Part shown: positions 26,549 to 35,273 of the stretch, piece by piece
Position numbering within the stretch: the stretch's first letter is position 1
How the letters are laid out: each line of letters starts with the position of its first letter
DNA from: Sphaerochaeta pleomorpha str. Grapes
GTDB lineage: Bacteria > Spirochaetota > Spirochaetia > Sphaerochaetales > Sphaerochaetaceae
NCBI RefSeq assembly: GCF_000236685.1
Contig: NC_016633.1
Span: forward strand, 744,001-808,000
Direction: 5' to 3'
Length of the DNA: 64,000 bases
The notes under the pieces: model-generated
What the model saw: the letters and a program-made list of their open reading frames with translations, nothing else
The model's database searches: none
What the model was told of the DNA's origin: nothing
Program-made: the position numbers and the translations under genes

Positions 26549-27298
26549 GTGAAACTGATTAGCTGGAATGTGAATGGACTGAGGGCATGCCAGAAAAAAG
26601 GCTTTGAAGAATACCTTTCCCGTGCAGATGCCGATATTTTCTGCCTGCAGGAGACAAAACTTCAGGAAGACCAGATAGCTCTGGACAAACTTTCGTACCA
26701 TACCTTTTGGAGCTTCGCGGAGAAAAAGGGTTACTCTGGTACTGCCTTGTTTTCAAAAATCCAACCCATTTCGGTTTCTCGGGAAATCGGGCACCCGCTT
26801 GACTCGGAAGGGCGTACGGTCACAGCAGAATTCGAAGATTATTTTGTTATCTGCTGCTATACGCCCAACAGTCAGGAAAAACTTGCACGCATTGAGCTTC
26901 GAATGGACTGGGACGCGGCATTCAGGAAGTATGTCTCTGATCTGGACAAAAAAAAGCCTGTGCTTATCTGTGGGGACCTTAACGTGGCCCATAATCCCAT
27001 CGATTTGAAAAACCCAAAGCAAAACGAACAGAACGCAGGGTATTCAATCCAGGAAAGGCAGGGTTTCTCGACCCTGCTTGCATCTGGCTTTACCGACTCC
27101 TTCCGCTATCTATACCCGGATAAAACCGATGCCTATTCGTGGTGGTCCTATCGGTTCCATGCCCGGGAAAAAAATATCGGGTGGCGTATCGATTACTGGC
27201 TGGCAAGCAAACGATTCGAACAACACATCAAAGACAGCATCATAGAAGACCAAGTGCTTGGCAGCGACCATGCCCCGGTGGTTCTCGTACTGGAATAA
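26549..27298 (+). CDS. xth: exodeoxyribonuclease III family AP endonuclease
   Basis: A 249-residue DNA-repair nuclease. Motifs are SWNVNGLRACQKKG, LQETKLQ with a metal-binding glutamate, YTPNS, CGDLNVAHNPIDLKNPK, and LGSDHAPV with the catalytic Asp-His pair. It cuts at abasic sites and removes 3'-blocking groups. The start is probably GTG 26549 with AGGGG eight bases before; the frame continues upstream into asnA with no homology. It is likely co-transcribed with asnA, and a strong terminator follows. Confidence 0.93.
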   Translation: MKLISWNVNGLRACQKKGFEEYLSRADADIFCLQETKLQEDQIALDKLSYHTFWSFAEKKGYSGTALFSKIQPISVSREIGHPLDSEGRTVTAEFEDYFVICCYTPNSQEKLARIELRMDWDAAFRKYVSDLDKKKPVLICGDLNVAHNPIDLKNPKQNEQNAGYSIQERQGFSTLLASGFTDSFRYLYPDKTDAYSWWSYRFHAREKNIGWRIDYWLASKRFEQHIKDSIIEDQVLGSDHAPVVLVLE

Positions 27299-27321
27299 CT
27301 ATTCCTTATCAACAGACTGAC

Positions 27322-27351
27322 AACAAAAGCAACCCTAGGGTTGCTTTTGTT
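27322..27351. terminator. bidirectional terminator between xth and typA
   Basis: A perfect 15+15 palindrome, AACAAAAGCAACCCT and its complement, lies between the convergent genes; A-rich on one side and T-rich on the other, it can end transcription from both strands. Confidence 0.88.
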
Positions 27352-27397
27352 ATCGGGAACTTCTCCTTACCAAGTCAGTAAAGGATTGTCTTGTTTT

Positions 27398-29236
27398 CTA
27401 TTTGAGCAGGTAGGTAGGAATCTCCCCTCTGCTTTCAAAAATCTTCCTTTGCTGTCCATCAAGAATTTTCTTACACATTCTCACAGACTTAGGTGTTACC
27501 TCTACCAATTCATCATCCTTGATAAACTGGATAGCCTGTTCAAGCGAAAGCTTGGAAATAGGAGTGAGGGTAACTGCCTCGTCATGTCCTGACGAACGGA
27601 GGTTTGTCAGCTTCTTGGTCCTTGTAGGGTTCAAACAAAGATCTATCTCCCTGTTACGTTCGCCCACAATCTGACCTTCATAGACAGGATCGCCAGGAAC
27701 CAAAAACAATTTACCTCGGTCCTCAAGCTGCCAAAGCGCAAATGCGACAGCCTCACCTGCACGGTCACAGATCAAGGAGCCACTGAAACGATCAGGGAAA
27801 TCACCTTTATACGGTTCATAGCCTTTCAGGTAGCTGTTCATGATACCCAGACCCCTGGTGTCCGTAAGGAACTCATCATGGTAACCGATCAGACCGCGGG
27901 CAGGGATCTCGAACTTCATCTTGACCCTTCCGGTTCCTGTATAGGTTATATCACTCATCATTGCCTTACGCTTGGCAAGTTTGTCCATAACCGATCCACT
28001 CGATTCCTCTGGGCAGTCTACCATGAGATATTCTACGGGTTCAGTTTTTCTGCCCTGTTCGTCGGTATGATAAATCGTCCGGGGACGCCCGACACACAGC
28101 TCAAAACCTTCACGACGCATCTGTTCAACGATAATGGCCATCTGGAATTCACCACGACCTTTTACAGTAAACGTATCATCGGAGTTTTTCTCTACCCTGA
28201 TGGAAACATTGCGAAGCGTTTCTTTCTGCAGTCTCTCCCAGATTTTAGCAGCAGCAACGATTTTACCTTCTTTTCCGGAAAGTGGGCTGATATTCTTGCT
28301 GAACAACATGGCTACCGTTGGTTCGTCTACGAAAATACGGGGAAGTGCCTTCGGATTGGCAGAAGTACAGATGGTGTCACCGATGGATACATTGTCAACA
28401 CCGGCGAGAACGATGATATCACCGCTTTCTACGTCGACTGCATCATGGAAAGTCGGGCCATCGTACGATTGGAGTTTGGTTACCCTGAGCGGACGGCGGA
28501 CATCGCCATCCTCGACACAGACCAACGAGTCATACATATTCGCCCTACCATTGATAATTCTCCCGATTGCCAGACGACCGAGGAAGTCGCTGTAGGACAG
28601 GTCGCTTACCAACATCTGGAAAGGTTCTGCATCGTCGAACTGGGGAGCAGGGATGAAATCCAGGATACAATCCATCAATTCATGGAGATTGTCATCCAGT
28701 TTATCAGGCCTTTTACCACACATGCCAGTCTTCCCTATTGCATAGAATACAGGGACTTCAAGCATCGTTTCATCATTGCTCAGTTCAAGCAACAGGTCAT
28801 ACACTTCATCCAGGACTTCCTCACTGCGGGCATCCTGACGGTCGACTTTATTAATTACGATAATCGGTGCCAGATGGAGTTTCAACGCTTTTTCCAAAAC
28901 AAACCGTGTCTGGGGAAGCGGTCCTTCTGCGGCATCGACAAGTAAGACGACACCATCGACCATGGACAGGCCACGTTCAACCTCTCCACCGAAATCGGCA
29001 TGTCCCGGGGTATCTATGATATTTATCTTTACACCATGCCATGTAATCGCACAGTTCTTTGCACTGATCGTGATTCCCCGTTCTCGTTCAAGGGCTCCGC
29101 TATCCATTATGCGGTCCTGTGTATCACGGGAGACAAGTCCACTCTGCTTGAACAAGGCATCTACGAGAGTAGTCTTACCATGGTCAACGTGTGCAATGAT
29201 TGCGATGTTCCTAATATGTTCGTTCTTTTTTATCAT
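27398..29236 (-). CDS. typA: translational GTPase TypA/BipA
   Basis: A 612-residue ribosome-associated GTPase related to EF-G and LepA. The G domain shows IAHVDHGKTTL (G1), ITISAKN (G2 region), DTPGHADF (G3) and NKVDRQDA (G4). The C-terminal ribosome-binding regions follow, with VDCPEESSGSVMDKLAKR as a typical block. It aids 50S assembly and growth under stress or cold. Two adjacent ATGs (29239 and 29236) are possible; the second has the better spacing from AAGGA. Confidence 0.96.
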   Translation of the reverse strand: MIKKNEHIRNIAIIAHVDHGKTTLVDALFKQSGLVSRDTQDRIMDSGALERERGITISAKNCAITWHGVKINIIDTPGHADFGGEVERGLSMVDGVVLLVDAAEGPLPQTRFVLEKALKLHLAPIIVINKVDRQDARSEEVLDEVYDLLLELSNDETMLEVPVFYAIGKTGMCGKRPDKLDDNLHELMDCILDFIPAPQFDDAEPFQMLVSDLSYSDFLGRLAIGRIINGRANMYDSLVCVEDGDVRRPLRVTKLQSYDGPTFHDAVDVESGDIIVLAGVDNVSIGDTICTSANPKALPRIFVDEPTVAMLFSKNISPLSGKEGKIVAAAKIWERLQKETLRNVSIRVEKNSDDTFTVKGRGEFQMAIIVEQMRREGFELCVGRPRTIYHTDEQGRKTEPVEYLMVDCPEESSGSVMDKLAKRKAMMSDITYTGTGRVKMKFEIPARGLIGYHDEFLTDTRGLGIMNSYLKGYEPYKGDFPDRFSGSLICDRAGEAVAFALWQLEDRGKLFLVPGDPVYEGQIVGERNREIDLCLNPTRTKKLTNLRSSGHDEAVTLTPISKLSLEQAIQFIKDDELVEVTPKSVRMCKKILDGQQRKIFESRGEIPTYLLK

Positions 29237-29279
29237 CATCTTTCCTTATGGGTTACTGTATCATATATGGGAAAAGTAC

Positions 29280-30476
29280 TTAAGCCGCCTGTACTACCTT
29301 GTCAGCCCTTCTTGATTGTACAAATTTCAATACAATCAGGGTCAACATGCAGCACAGTGAAATACTTATGGTGGCCAAGCCACCTGCAATGCCAGATCTA
29401 TGGGCAACAAGGCCTACGATGATCGGCATTGCTATGGCCCCGAGCGTTGCAACTGCAATGCAAGTACCCGTAGCCAAGGTAGAACTATTGAATCTCCTGT
29501 CCATGGTAGACAACGTAGTGGGATACGTTCCACTCATTGCCAGACCAAAACCGAAGATACACAGATAGATCAGTACAACCGAATGAACACTGATCATCAA
29601 AATAAAGAAAATCACCTGGAAGGTTCCAAGGATTACCAATAGCAAATTCCTATCAACTCTCGTTGCAAGAGAAGCACAGAGCAGACGACCTGCAAGGATG
29701 CATAGCCAGAGAGCAGAGGAAGTCATCTGGGCCATGGCTGTATTCAATATTCCCGTATCGTTGAAATAGGTAACCAGCCAACCGATCACCGAGGCTTCTG
29801 AGCAAAGGTAAAAGAACAGGATGAAGGTATTCAACCAGTAGGAACCGCTTTTTGCAAAGCCAGCACCACAGTCGTTCTTCTTCTCCACTGGCTTCCCCGA
29901 CAATGAGGAAAAACCTATTGCAAACAGGGCAACAATCTCAAAAGCAACCAGTATCCAGGCACTTAAGCGCCAGTGAACCCCGAACACAGTTGTACTCAGG
30001 ATTGCCAGAAATGGGGCAACAAAGGCCCCCACGGCAAAAAAGGCATGTAGCAGATTCAAGGCAGAAGTCTTGTTTTCCGAAACCTCGCTAATCACCACAT
30101 TGGTAATGTTGCTCAGCGAACCACGGCCAATTCCCGTAAAGGCAAAGGCTAGGAGCAACAGAACAGGGTTTGCTGTCAGGGTTGCCAGCATAAAACCGAT
30201 CGCAATACCCATCGAGAGGACGAGTGTGCTTTTCTTTCGGCCTATCAGGGAGGGAAGAAACCCAGCAATCAGCAATGCACAGAAATTCCCAACCTGGTGT
30301 GCGGAGATGACAGCTCCGCTCAGTACATACCCCATTGCGTATTCGGTTTTCATAAATGGAAGCAATGCCCCGATAAGGGTACTCATCATCCCACTGGTAA
30401 AAAAGGCAAAATACATGGTATTCATCAGCGGGACATTTTCTTCTTTGACCCGTACTATGTTCGCTATCGATGGCAT
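29280..30476 (-). CDS. MFS transporter
   Basis: A 398-residue major facilitator protein with about twelve hydrophobic segments. The loop between segments two and three reads LPSLIGRKKSTL, the usual basic A-motif position, and GIGRGSLSNI and SLATRVDRNLL lie at other standard places. It resembles sugar-type MFS members of the FucP/YfcJ kind, but the substrate is unknown. GGGGAG lies seven bases before ATG 30476; the frame extends upstream to 30590 without membrane-like sequence. It is downstream of the ars-type operon but separated by a terminator. Confidence 0.85.
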   Translation of the reverse strand: MPSIANIVRVKEENVPLMNTMYFAFFTSGMMSTLIGALLPFMKTEYAMGYVLSGAVISAHQVGNFCALLIAGFLPSLIGRKKSTLVLSMGIAIGFMLATLTANPVLLLLAFAFTGIGRGSLSNITNVVISEVSENKTSALNLLHAFFAVGAFVAPFLAILSTTVFGVHWRLSAWILVAFEIVALFAIGFSSLSGKPVEKKNDCGAGFAKSGSYWLNTFILFFYLCSEASVIGWLVTYFNDTGILNTAMAQMTSSALWLCILAGRLLCASLATRVDRNLLLVILGTFQVIFFILMISVHSVVLIYLCIFGFGLAMSGTYPTTLSTMDRRFNSSTLATGTCIAVATLGAIAMPIIVGLVAHRSGIAGGLATISISLCCMLTLIVLKFVQSRRADKVVQAA

Positions 30477-30499
30477 GGAAAAACTCCCCGATGGTATAA

Positions 30500-30533
30500 C
30501 CAAAGAAAGACCGACCTGATATACCAGGCCGGT
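30500..30533 (-). terminator. terminator of the ars-type operon
   Basis: On the minus strand ACCGGCCTG and CAGGTCGGT form a nine-base stem (one G-U pair) with a six-base loop, followed by CTTTCTTT. It separates the GNAT gene from the MFS gene. Confidence 0.7.
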
Positions 30534-30629
30534 ACTCCTATGTAATACCGTTATTTGCCAAGAATGTCCACTAGCTAGAGGCAAGTGCAAGAATTACCGT
30601 ATCACAGCACCTGTATTTTGTCCTGAAAC

Positions 30630-31139
30630 CTATACAGTAGCATCTGTTTCGTTTCTTCTCTTTTCCATCAGGAAGGTATCTTTCCAATTCCCATTTCGGT
30701 CACGGGCAATTTTCTCACGGCGGCCCACAAGACGAAAACCGCAACGGTCATGCAAGGCAATACTGGCTTTGTTCTCTGAGAGGATACTGGACTGTAAAGT
30801 CCAGATACCCTGCTTTTCCGATTCCTCGACCAGCAAGTGCAAAAGGGCCTTCCCCACTCCCCTGTTTCGCTCTTTTTCATCAATATAGACACTCACCTCA
30901 GCAACACCACGATATACATATCGAGAGGATATCGGGGACAGCACAGCCCAACCCACCACCGTTTGCTTTGATTCCGCTACAAACCGGCAGAAGGGAAGAT
31001 GGGCTTTGTCAAACTCATCAAATGTCGGGCATACAGTCTGGAAGGTTGCCAGGTTGGTATCTATGCCTTGTTGGTAGATTCTTGAAACGGCAGCCCAGTC
31101 TTCTTTCACCATAGTACGATAGAGTATTTTCGATTCCAT
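30630..31139 (-). CDS. GNAT acetyltransferase, phosphinothricin-acetyltransferase-like
   Basis: A 169-residue acetyltransferase with the acetyl-CoA loop RNRGVGKALL (about residues 92-101) and strands SPISSRYVYRGVAEVSVYID typical of the PAT/YncA group. Such enzymes acetylate amino groups of small molecules; in arsenic clusters the related ArsN acetylates methylated or phosphono-arsenicals, so a role in detoxification is plausible here but not shown. It begins 10 bases after the arsC stop on the same strand. I take ATG 31139 (AGGGA seven bases upstream) over the longer frame. Confidence 0.85.
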   Translation of the reverse strand: MESKILYRTMVKEDWAAVSRIYQQGIDTNLATFQTVCPTFDEFDKAHLPFCRFVAESKQTVVGWAVLSPISSRYVYRGVAEVSVYIDEKERNRGVGKALLHLLVEESEKQGIWTLQSSILSENKASIALHDRCGFRLVGRREKIARDRNGNWKDTFLMEKRRNETDATV

Positions 31140-31149
31140 TGAAACATCC

Positions 31150-31566
31150 CTAGAGAATGATTCCGCCTTGCTCAATCCGTTGGGCAAGGGCAAGAATATT
31201 CTTTTCAATAGTAGCTATAATCTTCTGAAACTCAGCATCACTCTTACCACTGGGATCGTCTAAACCCCAGTCTTCACGGAAATGCGAGGGAAGCGTAGGA
31301 CATTGCACGTTGCAGCCCATGGTAATGACAACATCAACTGCAGGTATGTCAGAGATAAGCTTTGAATGTTGGGTCTCTTCCATATCTATACCATACAGTT
31401 CCTTTATCAACCGAACGGCATCCTTGTTTATCCGTGGCTTCGTTTCAGTCCCCGCCGAATAACTGGCAAACACATCAGAAGCAAAATGCTTTCCCAATGC
31501 CTCTGCAATTTGGCTACGGCATGAATTGTGCACGCAAATAAATGCGACTTTCGGTTTTTGGACCAT
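31150..31566 (-). CDS. arsC: arsenate reductase, low-molecular-weight phosphatase type
   Basis: A 138-residue thioredoxin-coupled arsenate reductase. The catalytic loop is C11-x5-R17 (CVHNSCR) near the N terminus, and the redox pair lies at C85 and C89 (MGCNVQCP), with the general acid in LDDPSGKS. It turns arsenate into arsenite using the C11 nucleophile and shuttles the disulfide to the second cysteines; the small thioredoxin-fold protein encoded upstream could then reduce it. Length is as usual for the family. Confidence 0.93.
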   Translation of the reverse strand: MVQKPKVAFICVHNSCRSQIAEALGKHFASDVFASYSAGTETKPRINKDAVRLIKELYGIDMEETQHSKLISDIPAVDVVITMGCNVQCPTLPSHFREDWGLDDPSGKSDAEFQKIIATIEKNILALAQRIEQGGIIL

Positions 31567-31591
31567 AGATTGCCTCCCCGTGAAATCCTTA

Positions 31592-31933
31592 TTATTGCCT
31601 AGCTTTTTTGAGAAGCTCGACTACTTCACCCTTTGTCAGGACTTTTCCCATAGAAAGAACCTTTCCATCGACTACCAAAGCAGGGGTAGTCATCACTCCG
31701 AAAGAGGCAATCTTTGTAAAGTCCGTAACATGTTCGATGGTAGTATCCATTCCAAGTTCTTGCAACCCTTCCTTCACACTCTGTTCCAAGGAATTGCACT
31801 TTGCACAGCCTGAGCCCAAAACTTTGATTGCAGATTCAACTTCAACGGTTTCGTTTTTTTTGTCACTGTTACAAGAGCCTCCACAGCTGCAGGCCTCTTC
31901 CTTTTTCTTTTTTCCAAATCCAAAAATTCCCAT
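31592..31933 (-). CDS. small thioredoxin-fold redox protein (TM0996 family) with Cys-rich head
   Basis: A 113-residue cytoplasmic protein. The C-terminal 75 residues are a glutaredoxin-like small redox domain with G-C-x-x-C (GSGCAKCNSL) and TTPALVVDGKV with the cis-proline. The N-terminal head MGIFGFGKKKKEEACSCGG carries extra cysteines that may bind a metal or arsenite. GGAGG lies eight bases before ATG 31933. It stands between the permease and arsC genes, so it may reduce the arsenate reductase or deliver metalloid to the permease. Confidence 0.85.
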   Translation of the reverse strand: MGIFGFGKKKKEEACSCGGSCNSDKKNETVEVESAIKVLGSGCAKCNSLEQSVKEGLQELGMDTTIEHVTDFTKIASFGVMTTPALVVDGKVLSMGKVLTKGEVVELLKKARQ

Positions 31934-31983
31934 AACATTTTCCTCCAAAAAACCAATAGAATTAATTTGGCACTAGGCCAAAA

Positions 31984-32991
31984 TCAAACAAACAGATACC
32001 CGAAGGCATTGAAAGCATACCCGATAATAATAATTCCGACCGTAACAATACTTGCAAAGACAACCAGCAACCTAGGTTTCACCGCTTTTCGCAACATAAC
32101 CATAGAAGGCAGGGACAAGGCAGTCACCCCCATCATAAAGGAGAGTATAGTCCCTACACCTACCCCCTTGGCAAACAAAGCCTCTGCTATGGGAATGGTT
32201 CCGAAGATATCCGCATACATTGGCACACCGACGAAGGTGGCGATCAACACCGAGAACGGGTTGTTCTCCCCGAGTACAGTGAGAATGACATTCGTCGGGA
32301 TCCAGTTGTGGATTAATGCCCCGATACCTACCCCTACTATCACATACCAGAAAACTTTACTGACTGTAGATTTTACTTGGGTCTGCGCATAAGATACCCG
32401 TTCTCCTCTGGTCATTTTCACTTCTTCCTGCATTTCCACAGGCTTTATGTTTTTCACAAAGTCCTCTACATAACGCTCCATTCCAAGTTTTTCAATCAGG
32501 GTACCACCGATTACGGCCAGAACCAGACCGACTACTACATAGACAAGGGCAATCTTGACCCCGAAAATACTGGTCAATAATACCAAAGACCCCAAGTCTA
32601 CCAGCGGAGAGGAAATCAAGAACGAGAAAGTCACGCCAACTGGCAGCCCAGCGCTGGAAAAACCGATAAACAGAGGAATCGAGGAACAGGAACAAAATGG
32701 TGTAATGGTACCTAGCAATGCAGCAAGGCTATTGGCTCCCAAGCCATGGAACCTTCCGAGAATTCTCTTTGTCCTTTCAGGAGGGAAATAACTCTGGATA
32801 TAGGATATGATGAAGATCAAAACTGACAGAAGGATAAAAATCTTGATTACGTCATAGAAGAAAAACTGCAGGCTTCCCCCGAGTCTTTTGGAAAGATCCA
32901 TACCGATCGCTTGCAACAAATTCCCAATCAATACATTGAGCCATTTCATGGACAGAATCTGGTTCTGTATGAACGACGTGATTACAGACAT
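31984..32991 (-). CDS. ArsP-like permease (DUF318 / PF03773)
   Basis: A 335-residue membrane protein with about eight segments. The family hallmark TPFCSCSSIPLFIGF lies near residue 97 onward. Characterised relatives (ArsP) export trivalent organoarsenicals, while others are of unknown substrate. No ArsB or Acr3 is in the operon, so this would be the only exporter here. It overlaps the arsR gene by 10 bases, and the redox-protein gene follows. Start at ATG 32991; a second methionine 14 residues in is possible. Confidence 0.85.
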   Translation of the reverse strand: MSVITSFIQNQILSMKWLNVLIGNLLQAIGMDLSKRLGGSLQFFFYDVIKIFILLSVLIFIISYIQSYFPPERTKRILGRFHGLGANSLAALLGTITPFCSCSSIPLFIGFSSAGLPVGVTFSFLISSPLVDLGSLVLLTSIFGVKIALVYVVVGLVLAVIGGTLIEKLGMERYVEDFVKNIKPVEMQEEVKMTRGERVSYAQTQVKSTVSKVFWYVIVGVGIGALIHNWIPTNVILTVLGENNPFSVLIATFVGVPMYADIFGTIPIAEALFAKGVGVGTILSFMMGVTALSLPSMVMLRKAVKPRLLVVFASIVTVGIIIIGYAFNAFGYLFV

Positions 32992-33281
32992 ATGCCTTCT
33001 CCCTTATCTTCTACGTTGGCAATACTTCCAACAAATTGAACAAATGTATGAAACATTTCATGGTCAAGTGAATAATGTGACCACTTACCCGCTTTCCGCA
33101 CGGAAACCAAACCACATGCAGTAAGGATCCTCATATGGTGGGATAACGTTGGTTGAGTGATCGAAAACTGCTCCAAAAGATTACAGGCGCACTCCTCGCC
33201 GGCAGAGAGCAATTTGACTATTGCCACCCGGTGAGGATCACCCAAGGCTTTGCAGATCGAGACAAAAGAATCGGTATTCAT
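32982..33281 (-). CDS. arsR: ArsR-family metalloregulatory repressor
   Basis: A 99-residue winged-helix repressor. ALGDPHRVAIVKLL is the typical first helix, EECACNLLEQF carries the C-x-C metalloid-binding pair of the ArsR alpha-3 site, and SQPTLSHHMRIL (here ITQPTLSHHMRIL) is the recognition helix. It should release DNA on binding arsenite, antimonite or a soft metal. It is the first gene of the operon, with a palindromic site over its -10. Confidence 0.93.
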   Translation of the reverse strand: MNTDSFVSICKALGDPHRVAIVKLLSAGEECACNLLEQFSITQPTLSHHMRILTACGLVSVRKAGKWSHYSLDHEMFHTFVQFVGSIANVEDKGEGICL

Positions 33282-33309
33282 AAGAACAACCTCATATAGA
33301 GAGATGTCG

Positions 33310-33341
33310 ATATAATGCCATTATATATAGATAAACGTCAA
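33310..33341 (-). promoter_or_regulatory. ars-type promoter with palindromic operator
   Basis: TTGACG (33341-33336) and CATTAT (33317-33312) are 18 bases apart on the minus strand. A perfect inverted repeat ATATAATG C CATTATAT (33310-33326) covers the -10 and is the natural ArsR operator. Confidence 0.7.
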
Positions 33342-33474
33342 TATGTTTTGGTAAAAAATTCCATTTTCCACCGATTTCTTTAAAAAAGAAGCATTCCCGG
33401 CCATTTCACAATCAAGACATGATGAAGAATAAATGCACTTTTTATTTTTTTTATCTCTCTTTATTTCATTTCTT

Positions 33475-35037
33475 TCATTCAATTCTATCCTGGCAAAACA
33501 GGGGATTATCAAGAATTTTCAAGACTGACTGGACTTGATCCACTTTTTCAAGATTCCATTCCGTACTGCAACTCTGATGCAAGAAGGCAACATCATGACT
33601 GACGCATATATAGGCTCCCTGATATCCTTTCAAGGCTTGTTCCAGGGCAAGTCTTGAAGGTAAATCAAGATGATTGGTCGGTTCATCCATTACCAGGAGG
33701 TTTGTCTCACTTTCCATAGCCAGTGCAAGCATGAGTTTTTTCATTTCCCCTGGACTGGAAATCCCTGAAGAAAGAAAGAGCCTGGAATCGCTGCCCAACT
33801 GAACTATTCGAGAAATCACCCTTCCCTTGGCAGTCTCATCCAGTTGAAGCATCCTTTCCATTGTTGCCTTGGATTCTTCCATCGAAATCTCTTGAGGAAG
33901 ATAGGCAACCTGGACAGGAGTTTCCCCAAGAAGATTGATCATGTATTTCAGCAAAGTTGTCTTGCCTAATCCATTGTCCCCTGTAATACCTATGTGATCA
34001 CTCGATTGTATTTCCAAGGGAGGAAAGCTCAAATACCGCAGAGGACCAAGAGAAAGGAAAGAGGCGGCACAACGGAACACCGTTACAGAATGATAACACG
34101 AACCTGATAGAGTAATTCCGGCTACCGGAGAATTCAAATCCAGAAGCCGTGCTTGATGCAACGCATCATATTGCTTGACATCACGCGATTGTGAACGCTC
34201 ATATCGTTTTTCGAGTTGTTTCTTGAGTCTGCCAGCTTTTCCATCTGATCCTGAAATTCGAACTCCATCAATCTTGGCCTTTCTATCATGATCTTTAGGA
34301 TCCAAGTTCCTTTTGGAACATAGCGAATCCTGTCGAGAAGCTTTTCTGCTTCGTTGTATGAGTTCACTTCTGAGCTTTCTAAGTTTGTCAGAACTGTCTT
34401 GGTAATTCTTGCTTGCTGCAGAATATTGCATATTCGACTGCTTGATAGCCTCTTCATAAGAACAATCGAAGGATTGTATATAAGGCGCATGCACTAAAAC
34501 GGTTCGTCTTGCGAGCGCTTGCAAAAACGATCTGTCATGGCTGACCAATATCCCAATACCCTTATATTCCGATAAAGAATGAAGAATAAATGTCATGGCC
34601 TGTCTATCTAGATGGTTTGTCGGTTCATCGATGGCAAGCATTTCGCTTTCCTGCCATAGCGAATACGCAATCTGGGCGCGTTTCCGCTCGCCCTGGCTCA
34701 AAGCTTCCCAACGATACAACCAATCCCTTTCCAAAGCCAGTTTTCCAATAAGTCGACAGGCTGTACGGTCATATGAGGCAATGAATTCCTCGAATCCTGC
34801 AGGAATGACTTCTGTCTGTTGGGGAACATACAGGCAACGCCCTGAATGGAGTATGGTTCCTGAATCGGGGATCAGTACCCCTGAGGCAAGTTTCAACAAG
34901 GTAGTCTTGCCTCCTCCATTCGGACCGACACAAGCAGTCCAGCCAGGACCAAAGGTAAGATTTACTCCTTCAAACAAGGAAATTGACTGTTCTGGATATT
35001 GAAAAGAGACTGAATCGAATTCCATTGATTGCACCAT
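33475..35037 (-). CDS. ABC-F family ATP-binding protein
   Basis: A 520-residue cytoplasmic protein with two ABC domains and no membrane segment. Walker A sites are GPNGGGKTTLLK (about 42-53) and GDNGLGKTTLLK in the second half; signatures are LSQGERKRAQIA and SSPGEMKKLMLA; both domains end with MDEPTNHLDL-type Walker B. The linker between domains is rich in Lys, Arg and Ser. ABC-F proteins bind the ribosomal E site and rescue stalled or antibiotic-bound ribosomes; whether this one gives resistance cannot be told. Start ATG 35037 has GGAGG six bases upstream. A leader of about 200 bases with nested ORFs precedes it. Confidence 0.88.
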   Translation of the reverse strand: MVQSMEFDSVSFQYPEQSISLFEGVNLTFGPGWTACVGPNGGGKTTLLKLASGVLIPDSGTILHSGRCLYVPQQTEVIPAGFEEFIASYDRTACRLIGKLALERDWLYRWEALSQGERKRAQIAYSLWQESEMLAIDEPTNHLDRQAMTFILHSLSEYKGIGILVSHDRSFLQALARRTVLVHAPYIQSFDCSYEEAIKQSNMQYSAASKNYQDSSDKLRKLRSELIQRSRKASRQDSLCSKRNLDPKDHDRKAKIDGVRISGSDGKAGRLKKQLEKRYERSQSRDVKQYDALHQARLLDLNSPVAGITLSGSCYHSVTVFRCAASFLSLGPLRYLSFPPLEIQSSDHIGITGDNGLGKTTLLKYMINLLGETPVQVAYLPQEISMEESKATMERMLQLDETAKGRVISRIVQLGSDSRLFLSSGISSPGEMKKLMLALAMESETNLLVMDEPTNHLDLPSRLALEQALKGYQGAYICVSHDVAFLHQSCSTEWNLEKVDQVQSVLKILDNPLFCQDRIE

Positions 35038-35212
35038 ATGGCACCTCCCTGCAGGGATAGCATCAAATCTGGGCAACCATAAGGATAGGAACATATAAAG
35101 CTATGATAATATTGGAGCCTAATTCCCGATAACCTGAAGACCTGATGACATATCCGGTATGATACTAGTATTCCGAATAAATTCTCTTGGGTTCTGGTCA
35201 TCAATTCTTCAT
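34962..35212 (-). promoter_or_regulatory. ABC-F leader with nested upstream ORFs
   Basis: TAAGGAG (35230-35224) is followed by the tiny ORF MKN-stop (35212-35201). Its TGA overlaps an ATG (35201) that opens a 79-codon frame ending at 34962, out of frame over the ABC-F start. Leader ORFs control several ABC-F resistance genes through ribosome stalling; that this is one is inference. Confidence 0.4.
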
Positions 35213-35230
35213 CGGCTGGAGGACTCCTTA

Positions 35231-35271
35231 TAGATACCTAGTATCTACCATACAGGGACAAGGTTAGTCAA
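35231..35271 (-). promoter_or_regulatory. ABC-F promoter with palindrome over the -10
   Basis: TTGACT (35271-35266), just beyond the stop of the permease gene, and TAGATA (35247-35242) are 18 bases apart on the minus strand. TAGATAC CTA GTATCTA (35231-35247) is a perfect 7-3-7 inverted repeat from the -10 to the start point. Confidence 0.5.
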
Positions 35272-35273
35272 TA

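Noticed and set aside
27878-28945. 355-codon frame opposite to typA
   Set aside because: Antisense shadow of a highly conserved GTPase gene; its long open frame follows from codon bias of typA.
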